Below the pieces are notes generated by a model. It worked only from the letters and a program-made list of their open reading frames with translations, ran no database searches and was not told the origin of the DNA. Source: Vreelandella subterranea (GTDB lineage Bacteria > Pseudomonadota > Gammaproteobacteria > Pseudomonadales > Halomonadaceae). From it: a stretch of DNA of 64,000 bases. Below are positions 1 to 9,540 of the stretch, in pieces; positions within the stretch are counted from its first letter, which is position 1; each line of letters opens with the position of its first letter. The stretch covers positions 558,001 through 622,000 of the forward strand of contig NZ_FOGS01000001.1 of the NCBI RefSeq assembly GCF_900111305.1, read 5' to 3'. A program made the translations under genes and the position numbers.

Positions 1-119
1 AAAGCGGTCAGGGTAATTCAAGAGACACCTCGTCTTGTGCCATCAGGCACGGATGAGTTGAGTCGGTGCATGAGCACCTTAATTCAATAAGCCCGCCAGT
101 ATAAACCCCTTGTGGGTAA

Positions 120-508
120 CCGTCAGTTTTTTCCACACCCCCATTGGCCCAGCAGCCCTTATTAATAACAACATAAATATTATATAAGAGAAGTTCTATT
201 GATGTTGTTACTACTGGTGTGGACAAAATCTGTTGATAAGCAAATTAAATTTATAATTTTCAATGGTTTATATTGTTGACTTTTGCATGATTAAACGGCG
301 GACTAACTGAGTAGAAACGGTGTTGGGCCTGTGGATGAAAGCTCGTTTTATCCACCGATGTGATAAGGCACGGGTTTTCCACTCGTGTATACCGGAGTTG
401 TTACCGTGACTGTGAACAAGTGAAGGAAATGCGATCAATCCCGCGTTAAGGCGGCATGATGGTGGCTAGCGAGGGATTGAGGCCATTCAGAAAATTAGTT
501 TATCCACA
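120..508. other. AT-rich DnaA-box cluster, candidate oriC
   Basis: Gene-free stretch with a perfect DnaA box TTATCCACA at 500-508 and near matches at 129-137 (TTTTCCACA), 218-226 and 231-239 (reverse strand, TTGTCCACA and TTATCAACA), 330-338 (reverse, TCATCCACA), 348-356 (TTATCCACC) and 375-383 (TTTTCCACT). Between and around them lies very AT-rich DNA (about 160-300) that could be an unwinding element. Boxes plus an AT-rich stretch are the classic origin layout. A second candidate lies just upstream of dnaA, so this is not settled. Bases 1-90 have one open frame ending at TAA 88-90, which may be the tail of a gene outside the window; I do not recognise it. Confidence 0.5.
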
Positions 509-511
509 GGC

Positions 512-544
512 AAAAAAAATGGCCTGTGGTGATCACAGGCCATT
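512..544 (-). terminator. Rho-independent terminator of the amino acid ABC operon
   Basis: An 11-bp perfect stem (518-528 with 534-544, loop of 5) is followed on the minus strand by a run of T (plus-strand A run 512-519). It sits about 35 bases past the stop of the ATPase gene. Confidence 0.85.
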
Positions 545-578
545 GAAGGTCGTTTATCAAGCGTATTTTTTGGCTAAC

Positions 579-1337
579 TCAGTGCTTGAGTACCCGGGCT
601 AAAAATGACTGGGTACGTTCGTGTCGAGGCTTGTCGAACAGCTGTTCAGGAGGTCCCTCTTCGGTGATTTCCCCCTGGTGAATGAACACCACACGGTCCG
701 CAACTTCACGCGCGAAACCCATTTCATGGGTAACAATGACCATGGTCATGCCTTCTTTAGCAAGCTCTCGCATGGCATCCAGCACCTCACCGATCATTTC
801 AGGGTCCAGCGCCGAGGTAGGCTCGTCAAACAGCATTAACCGCGGCTCCATGGCAAGTGCACGGGCGAGCGCCACACGCTGCTGCTGACCGCCGGAAAGC
901 TGACTGGGATACTTGTCGGCCTGGTCGGCGATGCCTACCCGGTCGAGGAGCCGCTTGGCAGCTTCCAGGGCATCTGAACGGTTCCAGCCGCGCACTTTCA
1001 TGGGTGCAAGGGTGACGTTGTCGATAACGCTTAAGTGAGGAAAGAGATTGAACTGCTGGAACACCATACCGACTTCAGTGCGGATGGTTTGCAGTGCCTG
1101 GCCACTTTTGCCGTTGGGCAGTAACTCGTTACCGTCGACCTCCAGCGAACCGGACTGGAATTCCTCCAGTCCGTTGATGCAGCGGATCAGTGTCGATTTA
1201 CCCGACCCGCTGGCACCGATCACCACGACCACTTCACCAGGGGTGATGTGCATATCAATGTTTTTGAGTACGTGCAGGCTACCGAAGTGTTTATTGAGCT
1301 GCTGCATACGCACAATCTGCTGAGCATTGTCGTTCAT
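579..1337 (-). CDS. Polar amino acid ABC transporter, ATP-binding protein
   Basis: Cytoplasmic ATPase of an amino acid importer of the GlnQ/HisP family, 252 aa, normal length. Walker [10 protein letters not shown] is at about residues 41-49, the Q-loop in [10 protein letters not shown] near 91-100, signature LSGGQQQR at 147-154 and Walker B LMLFDEP at 167-173, followed by the D-loop SALD and a switch histidine in [10 protein letters not shown]. The ATG has AAGGAG eight bases upstream. It is the last gene of a three-gene operon with permease and binding protein and is followed by a clear terminator. The substrate (glutamine, histidine, cystine or another polar amino acid) cannot be read from the ATPase. 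Confidence 0.93.
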   Translation of the reverse strand: MNDNAQQIVRMQQLNKHFGSLHVLKNIDMHITPGEVVVVIGASGSGKSTLIRCINGLEEFQSGSLEVDGNELLPNGKSGQALQTIRTEVGMVFQQFNLFPHLSVIDNVTLAPMKVRGWNRSDALEAAKRLLDRVGIADQADKYPSQLSGGQQQRVALARALAMEPRLMLFDEPTSALDPEMIGEVLDAMRELAKEGMTMVIVTHEMGFAREVADRVVFIHQGEITEEGPPEQLFDKPRHERTQSFLARVLKH

Positions 1338-1348
1338 TGTGCGTCTCC

Positions 1349-2020
1349 TTATTGGCCTACCAAGCCTTTGTTTTCAAGCTGGCGCAAGATGATTGAAAGG
1401 GACCAGGTGATAGCGAGGTACATGATAGCCACCATCAGGTAGACCTCCATCGCGGTAAAGGTGCTGGCAATGTAAACCTGGCCCTGACGAACCAGCTCAC
1501 CTACCCCGATCACCGAAAATAAAGAGGTATCCTTGATACTGATAATGCCTTGGTTGCCCAGTGGCGGGATCATGCGGCGAAACGCCTGGGGCCAGATGAC
1601 ATATCGAAACGCCTGGGTACGTGACAGCCCCAGCGACAGGGAAGCTTCTCGCTGGCCTCGTTCAATGGATTGAACACCGCCTCGCACGATCTCGGAAATA
1701 TAAGCCCCCGAGTTAACGGCAATGGCCGCAATGCCCGCAACGAGGGCATTGATAGGACTCCCTAGCAGTTGTGGTAGACCATAGAAGATGAACAGCACCT
1801 GAACCAGAATAGGGGTGCCACGAAAGACTTCGACATAGACAATGGCGGGCCAGCGCAGCCAGCGGAGTGGGCTGATGCGTAGAAGGCCAAAAAAGATGCC
1901 GATAAAAAAGCCGATGGCGAGTCCGCCAAAGGAAATCAGCAGGGTATAGGGGATCCCCGGTAGCAGATGGGGAATCGAGTTAATGGTCGCTTCCCAATTA
2001 AACTCAAAGCTCGGTTCCAC
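1349..2020 (-). CDS. Polar amino acid ABC transporter, permease protein
   Basis: Inner-membrane permease of the HisM/GlnP family, about 223 aa, with five or so hydrophobic segments. The EAA loop that contacts the ATPase is visible as [16 protein letters not shown] followed by the conserved Pro-Gln. I place the start at a GTG (2018-2020) because AGGAGA lies six bases before it; an upstream TTG in frame has no such site. The gene ends 11 bases before the ATPase start, so the two are translated together. Only one permease is present, so the channel is probably a homodimer. Confidence 0.9.
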   Translation of the reverse strand: MEPSFEFNWEATINSIPHLLPGIPYTLLISFGGLAIGFFIGIFFGLLRISPLRWLRWPAIVYVEVFRGTPILVQVLFIFYGLPQLLGSPINALVAGIAAIAVNSGAYISEIVRGGVQSIERGQREASLSLGLSRTQAFRYVIWPQAFRRMIPPLGNQGIISIKDTSLFSVIGVGELVRQGQVYIASTFTAMEVYLMVAIMYLAITWSLSIILRQLENKGLVGQ

Positions 2021-2055
2021 GCGCGTTCTCCTGAGAGACGAGAAGACAAACAAAG

Positions 2056-2083
2056 AGGGCCGGGGGCGAGGCCGCCCGGCCCT
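2056..2083 (-). terminator. Intercistronic hairpin between binding protein and permease genes
   Basis: A GC-rich 9-bp stem (2056-2064 with 2075-2083) lies between the binding-protein stop and the permease start; the minus strand continues CTTTGTTTG, so the T run is weak. In this family such hairpins usually keep binding-protein mRNA in excess by partial termination or 3' protection; that role is inferred. Confidence 0.5.
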
Positions 2084-2114
2084 GATAAAATGGTCAAAAA
2101 ACGATCAGCGGTAA

Positions 2115-2885
2115 TTATTCGTCGCTGGGTGATTCACCAAACCATTTTTCATAGATTTCATCGTAGGTGCCGTCTTCGCGCATTTCAGCCAAGGCTTCGT
2201 TGGTGGGTTCCACCCACTCGCTGCCTTTGTTGAAGACGATGCCATATTGCTGGCCCTCGTAGAGGGGACCCACCACCTTGGTGCGCCCTTCACCCCGGGT
2301 TTGCGAGAAATACGCCACATTGGGGGCATCGTAGAAGACGGCATCGACGTTGCGACCCAGCAGCGCCATGTACATGTCAGAAGTGCCGGGGTAAGGCGTA
2401 TAGTCGGCGTTGTCACCAAACTTTTCTTCCAGGAAATCGTAGCTGGTGGAGCCTGTCTTGGTGGCGATGGTCATGCCTTCCAGGTCATCAATGTCTTCAA
2501 CGTCGCTATCGGCTCGAACGATGATCCGCAGGCCTGAATCGTAGTAGGGGTCAGAAAAGTCAACGATCTCCGCCCGCTCTTCGGTAATGGTGATACCGGC
2601 AATGGCAATCTCCTGGTTGCCGGTTTGCACGGCAGGAATAATGCCTGAAAAGTCCATGGTGGTGAGATTGACTTCAAAGCCCGCCCGGTCGGCCACTTCG
2701 TTGATGATGTCCATGTCAAAGCCGACCATCTCGCCGGTTTCTTCATCCATCATCTCAAAGGGCACGAAGCTGGGGTCAGTGGCGACATTGACGGTAGGCA
2801 TCTCCTGCGCCTGAACAGAAGCGCCGCCCAACGCAAGTGTCAGGGCGGATAAAGGCAATACGGTGCGTGATAGCAGTGATTTCAT
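2115..2885 (-). CDS. Polar amino acid ABC transporter, periplasmic substrate-binding protein
   Basis: Type-2 periplasmic binding protein of family 3 (SBP_bac_3; GlnH/FliY type), about 256 aa. The N-terminus [20 protein letters not shown] ending in VQAQ is a signal peptide. The family pattern follows: [20 protein letters not shown], and later [18 protein letters not shown] chose the internal ATG at 2883-2885 because it begins the signal peptide and has a GGGGAA site before it; the longer frame adds nine residues of no signal character. First gene of the importer operon, and separated from the permease by a hairpin that may keep it in excess. Ligand unknown. Confidence 0.92.
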   Translation of the reverse strand: MKSLLSRTVLPLSALTLALGGASVQAQEMPTVNVATDPSFVPFEMMDEETGEMVGFDMDIINEVADRAGFEVNLTTMDFSGIIPAVQTGNQEIAIAGITITEERAEIVDFSDPYYDSGLRIIVRADSDVEDIDDLEGMTIATKTGSTSYDFLEEKFGDNADYTPYPGTSDMYMALLGRNVDAVFYDAPNVAYFSQTRGEGRTKVVGPLYEGQQYGIVFNKGSEWVEPTNEALAEMREDGTYDEIYEKWFGESPSDE

Positions 2886-3068
2886 AGGTTTTTCCCCGTG
2901 GTTGTATGGCAACGCGCCACAAAGCAGCGTTCACCGCTTTGCGACTGGTATCCAAGCCTGTTATTGACATAATAACCTTGGCGAGAAACCATCGGGGCGT
3001 CAAGTCACGGGTGGGAATTGTGATAAACGCTGGGTCGACGCTGCCAAACCTTACTCGAGGTGACGCTG

Positions 3069-3422
3069 CTACACCATAAACGATGCACCACAGCCACAGG
3101 TGGTGGTGGCATTGGGGTTTTGCACGCGAAAACGGGCGCCGGCAAGGCCTTCTTCGTAGTCAACGGTTGAACCCACCAGATACTGATAGGAGAGGGGATC
3201 AACCACCAGAGCGGCGTCACCAAATTCGATAACGGTGTCGTCATCAGCGACGTTATCGGCAAAATCAAAGCCGTATTGGAAACCGGAACAGCCACCGCCG
3301 GTGACATAAACGCGTAGTTTAAGTGTTGAGTTGTTTTCCTCTGCCATCAAGGCGTTGATACGTTTTTGAGCACTATCGGACAACAACAGTGGCGTTGGAA
3401 CAAAGGATTCTGCGCTGCTCAT
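3069..3422 (-). CDS. erpA: Iron-sulfur cluster insertion protein ErpA
   Basis: A-type carrier that passes Fe-S clusters to apoproteins, needed in E. coli for the isoprenoid enzyme IspG and respiratory enzymes. 117 aa, normal length. The three cluster-binding cysteines are visible: one in [11 protein letters not shown] and two in the C-terminal TTCGCGASF. The acidic [15 protein letters not shown] segment before the CGCG matches ErpA more than IscA. Strong GGGAGG ribosome site before the ATG. It stands alone between the amino acid operon and argC, with roughly 130-150 bases of non-coding DNA on each side. Confidence 0.95.
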   Translation of the reverse strand: MSSAESFVPTPLLLSDSAQKRINALMAEENNSTLKLRVYVTGGGCSGFQYGFDFADNVADDDTVIEFGDAALVVDPLSYQYLVGSTVDYEEGLAGARFRVQNPNATTTCGCGASFMV

Positions 3423-3555
3423 GGCTACCTCCCGTGAGCGAATAGGGCGAAGGTCACTTGGTGACAGAAGCTCGCCCCGAAGCGAATAGACTGCATGAAT
3501 GTTAATTATGAGTAAAACCTAGCAAAAGGGTCAACTATTACCGATCCAATGGCGG

Positions 3556-4590
3556 CTAGGGCATGACAGCCGGGGCATTTAGGCCGGTGGCTTCGTCAAA
3601 GCCAAACATCAGATTGAGGTTTTGGACGGCCTGCCCCGAGGCCCCTTTCACCAGATTGTCGATCACCGATAGCACCACGATCGTGTCACTGTTCTCCGGC
3701 CGGTGAACCGCAATACGGCACGTATTGGTGCCTTTCACGCTGCGGGTTTCCGGGTGGCTGCCAGCGGGCATGACGTCAACGCAGGGTTCGCCTGCGTAGC
3801 GACGTTCAAACAGTGCCTGAAGGTCGCCGGGTGCTGCGTTGAGGGTCGAATACAGGGTAGCGTGAATACCGCGAATCATGGGCGTCAGATGCGGTACGAA
3901 GGTCAGGCTCACGGCACCGGCCTGAATGTCGGTGAGCCCTTGGCGTATTTCGGGCAGGTGGCGATGCCCGGAAGCACCGTACGCTTTCATGGACTCGCTG
4001 GCTTCGGCCAATAACGAACCGACTTTAGCCCCACGACCGGCACCCGTGACGCCTGACTTGCAGTCGGCGATCAGCCGTCCGGCATCCACCAAACCGGCTT
4101 CCAGCAATGGCAGATAACCCAACTGAACGGCGGTAGGGTAACACCCCGGTACAGCGACCAGACGCGCCTTTTTGATCTGTTCACGGTGCATTTCCGGCAG
4201 GCCGTAGACCGCTTCGCCAAGCAAGGCAGGTGCGCCATGGGGCTGACCATACCAGTGAGACCATTCGTCGGCATCGCGCAGGCGAAAATCCGCGGAGAGA
4301 TCAATCACGCGGGTCCCTTGATCCAGCAGTTCGCCTGCCAGTGCGTGAGCCACCCCGTGGGGCGTGGCAAAAAACACCGCATCCAGACAGCCCAGCTGTT
4401 TGGCATCGGGCTCGCTGAACGCCAGCGTGTCGTAGTGCCCACGCAGATTTGGGTACATGTCGCTGACCTTCATGCCCGCTTCTGAACGTGACGTGATCGC
4501 TGCTACTTCGACGTGAGGATGCATGGCGAGAAGCCGAAGCAGCTCGACGCCGGTGTAGCCTGTGCCGCCAACAATGCCTACCTTGATCAC
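3556..4590 (-). CDS. argC: N-acetyl-gamma-glutamyl-phosphate reductase
   Basis: Third step of arginine synthesis: NADPH-dependent reduction of N-acetylglutamyl phosphate to the semialdehyde. The Rossmann motif [10 protein letters not shown] is at the N-terminus and the catalytic cysteine lies in VPGCYPTA near residue 155. The GTG at 4588-4590 is the best start: AAGGAG precedes it by five bases, and it puts the Rossmann strand close to the N-terminus as in the family (about 344 aa). A frame extension to an ATG at 4605 would contain the ribosome site itself. No other arg genes are adjacent. Confidence 0.94.
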   Translation of the reverse strand: MIKVGIVGGTGYTGVELLRLLAMHPHVEVAAITSRSEAGMKVSDMYPNLRGHYDTLAFSEPDAKQLGCLDAVFFATPHGVAHALAGELLDQGTRVIDLSADFRLRDADEWSHWYGQPHGAPALLGEAVYGLPEMHREQIKKARLVAVPGCYPTAVQLGYLPLLEAGLVDAGRLIADCKSGVTGAGRGAKVGSLLAEASESMKAYGASGHRHLPEIRQGLTDIQAGAVSLTFVPHLTPMIRGIHATLYSTLNAAPGDLQALFERRYAGEPCVDVMPAGSHPETRSVKGTNTCRIAVHRPENSDTIVVLSVIDNLVKGASGQAVQNLNLMFGFDEATGLNAPAVMP

Positions 4591-4719
4591 AATGACTCCT
4601 TGCATATTTTGTGCGCAAACCGAATCGCTAACGGCTTAAGCATAGGATACCAAGCTGTTTATGCGTAGCCAGCTATGATACACAAGAGTGTATAGACACA
4701 AGAGCAAGGATGGTCGCCT

Positions 4720-6528
4720 GTGGCGCGTTTTTCTCGATCTGATTTCACCCTGGACAGTTTCCGGCGCCAGTTGGCCAATGTCGATGCGCTGCCCCAGCTG
4801 TGCGTATTGGGCTTGGTGTCGGGGCTGATTACCGGTGCCTTGATGGTCGTGTTTCGTTTGCTGCTCTCGGCGGGGGCCTTACTTTATATGCCCGAGGGCA
4901 ATCCGGAAGCGTTCGAATCGTTGGCGCCCTGGGGGCGGGCGGCGCTGCCGTTTATGGCCGTTGGCTTGATCGGCACCTTGCTTTATCGCCAGAAAGCCGC
5001 GGCCCGCAAGCTTGGCGTGGGCCATGTCATTGAACGCTTGACCTACCATCAAGGCCGTTTTCCATTGCGAAACTGGCTCAACCAGTGGTGGGTGGGCGTC
5101 GTAGCCGTGCTGGGGGGCCTCTCTGCTGGTCGCGAGGGGCCTGCCATTCACCTTGGGGCGGCGGCGTCGAGTGGCCTTGGCCAGCGGATGCGTCTACCCA
5201 ACAACAGCTTACGGGTACTCGTCGCCTGCGGTACCGCCGCGGGGATTTCGGCCTCATTCAACACGCCCATTGCCGGTGTCATCTTCGCCATGGAGGTGGT
5301 GATGATGGAATACACAATGATGAGCTTTATGCCCGTTATATTGGCGTCCATGATGGGGGCGCTGGTGGCTCAAGTGGTTTACGGCAATGAACCGGCGTTT
5401 CATATTCCCGACGTTGCCCTGGGTTCATTAATGAACCTGCCTTGGGTGGTGATGACGGGGCTGGTGATTGGTTTGCTGGCGGGCGGGTTCATCCATTTAT
5501 CGCGCTTGCAGCATTTTCAGCAGTGGCCATTGTGGGGCCGCTTGGGGGTTGTTGCATTTATAACCGGTGTGGCCGCTTTCTGGTTTCCCGAGGTGCAAGG
5601 GATTGGCTACGACAGTGTGGCTGCCGCGCTCAATAATCAGTTGGCGGTTCAAGTACTTCTGGCATTGATTGCGGTAAAGCTGGTAGTGACGGCGCTGACG
5701 GTTGCCGGCGGGGTACCTATCGGGATCATTGGCCCGGTATTGGTGATAGGCGCCGCGACGGGGGCCCTGAGTGGCCTCTTAGGGGGCTGGGTATGGGGGG
5801 CCAAAGCCGCTGACCCCGGCATTTATGCCATGCTGGGGATGGCGGCGATGATGGGGGCCGTCTTGCAAGCACCGCTGGCGGCGCTCATGGCACTACTGGA
5901 GCTCACCCATACGCCAGGCATCATGTTGCCGGGCATGTTGGCAGTGGTGGTTGCCTGCTTGACGTCGCGTCAATTGACCGGTTGCGAGGGGTTTTTTATC
6001 AGCAGCGTGCGCTATGGGCTGCACCCGTTGCAGCAGCCGTTGATGCAAGCGCTTTCCAGGGTCTCGGTGCCGGCGGTGATGGAGCGTCATCTGGTACGCA
6101 CATCGCGGATGATAACGCCGGATCAGGCGCGCCGCTTACTGGAAAATAACCCGATATGGCTGGTGATCGAACGCTCCACTTCCGATAAGCCGGTGCTTGG
6201 GCTTAAAGCCGCTGCCCTGGCGCGTTGGATGATTGAGCACGACGAGTCTTCAAGCGATAACGCCTCCAATGAGGGGTTGATCGATTTATTGGAAATACCC
6301 GGGGAGCGGCTTGAGATGGCGCCTATCGCGTTGCAGGCAACCCTTTCCGAAGCTTTTCTGACGTTGCAGAATGACGCTCTGGACGCGCTTTACGTGGTGC
6401 ACGGTAATCGGCCGAAACAGCGGCGTATTTCAGGTATCATCACGCGTGGCGCTATCGAGCGTTACTACCATTACAGCGATCCTCGCGATAATGATTCATC
6501 TCACAAAGAGCCTCAGCCTAAGGAGTGA
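4720..6528 (+). CDS. ClC-family chloride channel or H+/Cl- exchanger
   Basis: Inner-membrane protein of 602 aa with about ten hydrophobic helices followed by a soluble tail of roughly 160 aa that may be a degenerate CBS pair. The selectivity motif GREGP is at residues 137-141, with the gating glutamate at 139, which in the family marks fast gating or proton coupling. The third anion motif, usually GIFAP, reads GIIGP. GTG start with AAGGA nine bases upstream; a nearby ATG is out of frame. The gene overlaps the ribosome site of hemJ, so it is the head of a clc-hemJ-thiD unit. Whether it exchanges protons or conducts passively is not decided by sequence alone. Confidence 0.9.
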   Translation: MARFSRSDFTLDSFRRQLANVDALPQLCVLGLVSGLITGALMVVFRLLLSAGALLYMPEGNPEAFESLAPWGRAALPFMAVGLIGTLLYRQKAAARKLGVGHVIERLTYHQGRFPLRNWLNQWWVGVVAVLGGLSAGREGPAIHLGAAASSGLGQRMRLPNNSLRVLVACGTAAGISASFNTPIAGVIFAMEVVMMEYTMMSFMPVILASMMGALVAQVVYGNEPAFHIPDVALGSLMNLPWVVMTGLVIGLLAGGFIHLSRLQHFQQWPLWGRLGVVAFITGVAAFWFPEVQGIGYDSVAAALNNQLAVQVLLALIAVKLVVTALTVAGGVPIGIIGPVLVIGAATGALSGLLGGWVWGAKAADPGIYAMLGMAAMMGAVLQAPLAALMALLELTHTPGIMLPGMLAVVVACLTSRQLTGCEGFFISSVRYGLHPLQQPLMQALSRVSVPAVMERHLVRTSRMITPDQARRLLENNPIWLVIERSTSDKPVLGLKAAALARWMIEHDESSSDNASNEGLIDLLEIPGERLEMAPIALQATLSEAFLTLQNDALDALYVVHGNRPKQRRISGIITRGAIERYYHYSDPRDNDSSHKEPQPKE

Positions 6529-6530
6529 CA

Positions 6531-6962
6531 ATGTATTTATGGATCAAAGCGATTCATCTAATCGCGATGGTAACCTGGTTTGCCGCCATGTTTTATCTAC
6601 CCAGGCTGTTTGTCTACCATGCCCAGGCACGCGATGCGGATGACCAGCAAGCGATGACATATTTTACGACCATGGAACGTAAGCTGTATCGAGGTATCAT
6701 GATGCCGTCGATGATTGCCGTGCTGATTTTTGGTGGCTGGCTTCTGTATCTGGCACCCGCCTGGCTCAGCCAGGGATGGATGCACGCAAAACTGCTGCTG
6801 ATTGCGCTGTTGATTGCCTATCACCATGTCTGCCTGATTTACTTCAAGCAGTTCAGTCAGGCACGCTGCACCAAAAGTCATGTGTTTTTCCGCTGGTTTA
6901 ACGAGTTACCGGTGATTGGCCTGATCGGCATTATCTTGCTGGCGGTGGTGAAACCGTTCTGA
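6531..6962 (+). CDS. hemJ: Protoporphyrinogen IX oxidase HemJ
   Basis: Membrane enzyme of the HemJ (UPF0093) family that oxidises protoporphyrinogen IX to protoporphyrin IX, the step before iron insertion in heme synthesis. 143 aa with four hydrophobic helices; the conserved N-terminal KAIHLIAMVTWFAAMFYLPR and the HAKLLLI and FRWFNE segments are typical. ATG at 6531 follows AAGGAG by five bases; that site lies over the stop of the channel gene. The last base of its TGA is the first base of the thiD start. hemL lies just beyond, so two heme genes sit together. Confidence 0.93.
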   Translation: MYLWIKAIHLIAMVTWFAAMFYLPRLFVYHAQARDADDQQAMTYFTTMERKLYRGIMMPSMIAVLIFGGWLLYLAPAWLSQGWMHAKLLLIALLIAYHHVCLIYFKQFSQARCTKSHVFFRWFNELPVIGLIGIILLAVVKPF

Positions 6963-7771
6963 TGCGCCAACCATTGCCCCCTGTTGTGCTAGTACTGGCC
7001 GGGCATGACCCGACCGGTGGCGCTGGGTTGATCGCCGATAGTGAATCCATCGCTGCCTGCGGCGGCTGGGCGGTGACCGTTCCCACCGCGCTGACCATTC
7101 AAAACTGCCATGACGTTGTGCGGGTGGTGCCCACCGATGCACATCTCATCAACCAGATGGTCGATGAAATCGCTACCTTGCCAGTGGCGGCCATCAAGCT
7201 TGGTTTGATCAGTAGTGAGGCAACCCTTGAGGCGGTCATATCGATTATCCGGCGTTTCCCAGGAGTCCCGGTGGTGGCCGACCCGGTGCTGAAAGCGGGT
7301 GGCGGCGCTGAACTCTCGACACCTGAGTTGCGTCAAGAGTACATCGCGCGACTGCTTCCCCTGGTCGATATCCTGACACCCAACCGTGCCGAATTGGCAG
7401 CGCTCACGCCCGAATGCCAGGCAACGGATGACGATACGGCAAGGGCGGTAGTTCTGCTTTCGCTGGGCTGTCAGGCGGTGCTGGTGTCGGCGACCGATGA
7501 TCCGTTACCCGGCAATGACGATCAGGTATTACTGACGCTGCATTCACCGGATAATACCCGACAATGGCTATGGCCGCGTTTACCAGAGCAATTTCATGGT
7601 TCGGGGTGCACGCTGGCATCGTCGATTGCAGCCCGCCTGGCTGTAGGTGAGCGCTTACTTACAGCCTGCGAGCAGGCCCAGCACTATACTTGGCAAAGCT
7701 TGTCACAAGGTTATGAGACCCCAAGTGGGCAGTATTTACCTAACCGTACCCCACGCGCTTCACGCTTTTGA
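6962..7771 (+). CDS. thiD: Hydroxymethylpyrimidine/phosphomethylpyrimidine kinase
   Basis: Kinase of thiamine synthesis that phosphorylates hydroxymethylpyrimidine and its monophosphate; ribokinase-like fold, 269 aa. Visible are AGHDPTGGAGLIAD at the N-terminus, the VADPVLKAGGG segment, TPNRAELAAL and the anion-hole motif HGSGCTLASSIAA, in which the family has the catalytic-site GSGC. Start codon overlaps the hemJ stop (TGATG), so translation is coupled. No other thiamine gene and no recognisable TPP riboswitch is near. Confidence 0.92.
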   Translation: MRQPLPPVVLVLAGHDPTGGAGLIADSESIAACGGWAVTVPTALTIQNCHDVVRVVPTDAHLINQMVDEIATLPVAAIKLGLISSEATLEAVISIIRRFPGVPVVADPVLKAGGGAELSTPELRQEYIARLLPLVDILTPNRAELAALTPECQATDDDTARAVVLLSLGCQAVLVSATDDPLPGNDDQVLLTLHSPDNTRQWLWPRLPEQFHGSGCTLASSIAARLAVGERLLTACEQAQHYTWQSLSQGYETPSGQYLPNRTPRASRF

Positions 7772-7818
7772 TTTGATGACGCCATGCGATTAATGACGCA
7801 ATGAATGAAGAGGACGCC

Positions 7819-9099
7819 ATGACGACTTCCGCTGAATTGTTTGAACTAGCCAGCCGCCATATTCCGGGCGGCGTTAACTCCCCGGTGCGGGCCTTCAAGG
7901 GGTTGCATCGCCCGCCGGTATTCATGGAGCGCGCACAAGGCGCTTATCTGTTCGACGTTGAAGGCAACCGCTACGTCGACTATGTGGGTTCATGGGGGCC
8001 GATGATTACCGGGCATGCGGACCAGGACGTGCTTGCGGCGGTGCGTGCCCGGTTGGATAACGGCCTCTCGTTTGGTACTCCTACGGCGGTTGAAACCACC
8101 ATGGCGGATCTGATTTGTGAAATGATTCCGTCGATGGAAATGGTGCGCATGACCAGTTCCGGCACCGAAGCCACGATGTCGGCCATTCGCCTCGCTCGCG
8201 GCGCTACCGGTCGAGACAAGATCGTCAAGTTTGAAGGCAACTACCACGGTCACTCCGATTCGCTGCTGGTCAAAGCCGGGTCCGGAGCGTTGACCCATGG
8301 CGAGCCGAGCTCACCGGGGGTACCAGCGTCGCTTGCCGAGCACACCATTACCTTGTCGTATAACGATCCTGAGGGTGTCGAAGCGTGCTTTGAAGAGATG
8401 GGCGATGAGATCGCCTGCATCATCGTCGAGCCGGTCTCCGGCAACATGAATTGCATTCCGCCTCAGCCGGGCTTTCTCGAGACGCTGCGTCGCGTGTGTA
8501 ACGAGCACGACAGCGTACTGATTTTTGATGAAGTGATGACCGGCTTTCGCGTCGCCCTTGGCGGCGCCCAGGCTCATTATGGTGTGACCCCCGACCTGAC
8601 CTGCCTTGGCAAGATCGTGGGTGGCGGTATGCCGGTGGGTGCCTTTGGCGGTAAACGCGAGATCATGCAGAACATCTCGCCGATGGGGCCGATTTATCAG
8701 GCGGGCACGCTCTCAGGCAATCCGCTGGCCATGGCGGCTGGTATTGCACTGTTGACCAAGCTTCAGGTACCCGGCTTCCATGATGCCCTGACGCAACGTG
8801 TTGAAACCTTATGCACCGGTCTGCAGGAACGCGCTAACGCCGCCAATGTGCCGATGATGACCCAATCGGCGGGCGGTATGTTCGGGATCTTTTTTACCGG
8901 TCAGCGCCGTGTGGATAACTTTGCCCAGGCGACCGCGTGTGACCCAGAAGCCTTTCGTCGATTCTTTGGTGCAATGATCGATCAAGGCGTGTATCTGGCG
9001 CCCTCGGCGTTCGAAGCCGGATTTATGTCCAGCGCCCATACACCCGAAGATATCCAGAAAACACTGGATGCCGCCGAGAAAGCCTTTGCTTTAATGTAA
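7819..9099 (+). CDS. hemL: Glutamate-1-semialdehyde 2,1-aminomutase
   Basis: PLP enzyme that makes 5-aminolevulinate from glutamate-1-semialdehyde in the C5 heme pathway. 426 aa, the same length as the E. coli enzyme. The PLP lysine lies in [15 protein letters not shown] near residue 266, and the N-terminal [13 protein letters not shown] and [14 protein letters not shown] segments are diagnostic. I use the ATG at 7819 because GAGGA precedes it; a frame extension to 7801 adds six residues. A terminator follows, ending the channel-hemJ-thiD-hemL group. Confidence 0.96.
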   Translation: MTTSAELFELASRHIPGGVNSPVRAFKGLHRPPVFMERAQGAYLFDVEGNRYVDYVGSWGPMITGHADQDVLAAVRARLDNGLSFGTPTAVETTMADLICEMIPSMEMVRMTSSGTEATMSAIRLARGATGRDKIVKFEGNYHGHSDSLLVKAGSGALTHGEPSSPGVPASLAEHTITLSYNDPEGVEACFEEMGDEIACIIVEPVSGNMNCIPPQPGFLETLRRVCNEHDSVLIFDEVMTGFRVALGGAQAHYGVTPDLTCLGKIVGGGMPVGAFGGKREIMQNISPMGPIYQAGTLSGNPLAMAAGIALLTKLQVPGFHDALTQRVETLCTGLQERANAANVPMMTQSAGGMFGIFFTGQRRVDNFAQATACDPEAFRRFFGAMIDQGVYLAPSAFEAGFMSSAHTPEDIQKTLDAAEKAFALM

Positions 9100-9128
9100 C
9101 AGCAAGTAACGAAAATTCCGTTATACTT

Positions 9129-9157
9129 AAAGAGCCGCTGATATCCAGCGGCTCTTT
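9129..9157 (+). terminator. Rho-independent terminator after hemL
   Basis: Perfect 12-bp stem (9129-9140 with 9146-9157) with a 5-base loop; the 3' arm ends in TTT. The upstream arm begins with AAA, so it could act on both strands. Confidence 0.8.
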
Positions 9158-9174
9158 GCGTTGTAGAGGCCATT

Positions 9175-9540
9175 ATGAAACGACTCTGGATGTGGCCAGG
9201 CGCCACGCTATTGGCAATGGGGTTAACCATCCACCTACCGTTAAGCGCTCAATCGCTTGAGGAGCCATCGATGAATTCGATTCGTATTACCATGGAAGGG
9301 TCGGAGGGTGCGGCGTTTTCCGCCCATTGGCGCATCACCCACGAGGGTGAAACCACCGAACACATTGAGGAAAACGGCACGGTACCGGCAGAATTCAGTT
9401 TTGAGGGCACTGCCCTTGAAGGCACGGTCAGGCTGTTAAGCGATGGTGATCGCCTGGTAGTGGATATCCAGAAAGGCACTAACCGCTCGCGGTCTTCCAC
9501 TCAGGGTAAGGGTGGCACGCTGACGGTGTCGATTCGCTAG
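9175..9540 (+). CDS. Small secreted protein of unknown function
   Basis: I do not recognise the family. The 121-aa product starts with a signal peptide (MKRLWMWPGATLLAMGLTIH, cleavage probably after LSA near residue 25), leaving a polar domain of about 95 residues with alternating hydrophobic residues as in a small beta sandwich (SIRITMEG, AEFSFEG, GTVRLLS, LVVDIQKG, LTVSIR). No cysteine, no membrane anchor. AGAGG precedes the ATG. It lies between the hemL terminator and the amyloid operon on the same strand, so it may be an accessory periplasmic protein of that locus; a CsgC/CsgH-like chaperone is one idea, with no sequence motif to prove it. Confidence 0.65.
   Translation: MKRLWMWPGATLLAMGLTIHLPLSAQSLEEPSMNSIRITMEGSEGAAFSAHWRITHEGETTEHIEENGTVPAEFSFEGTALEGTVRLLSDGDRLVVDIQKGTNRSRSSTQGKGGTLTVSIR

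Noticed and set aside
1-90. Plus-strand open frame from the edge to TAA at 88-90
   Set aside because: Too short to identify and could be chance; mentioned only in the oriC entry.
8-226. Minus-strand frame of 72 codons at the left edge
   Set aside because: Lies over the AT-rich DnaA-box region, has no recognisable domain and no supporting ribosome site.
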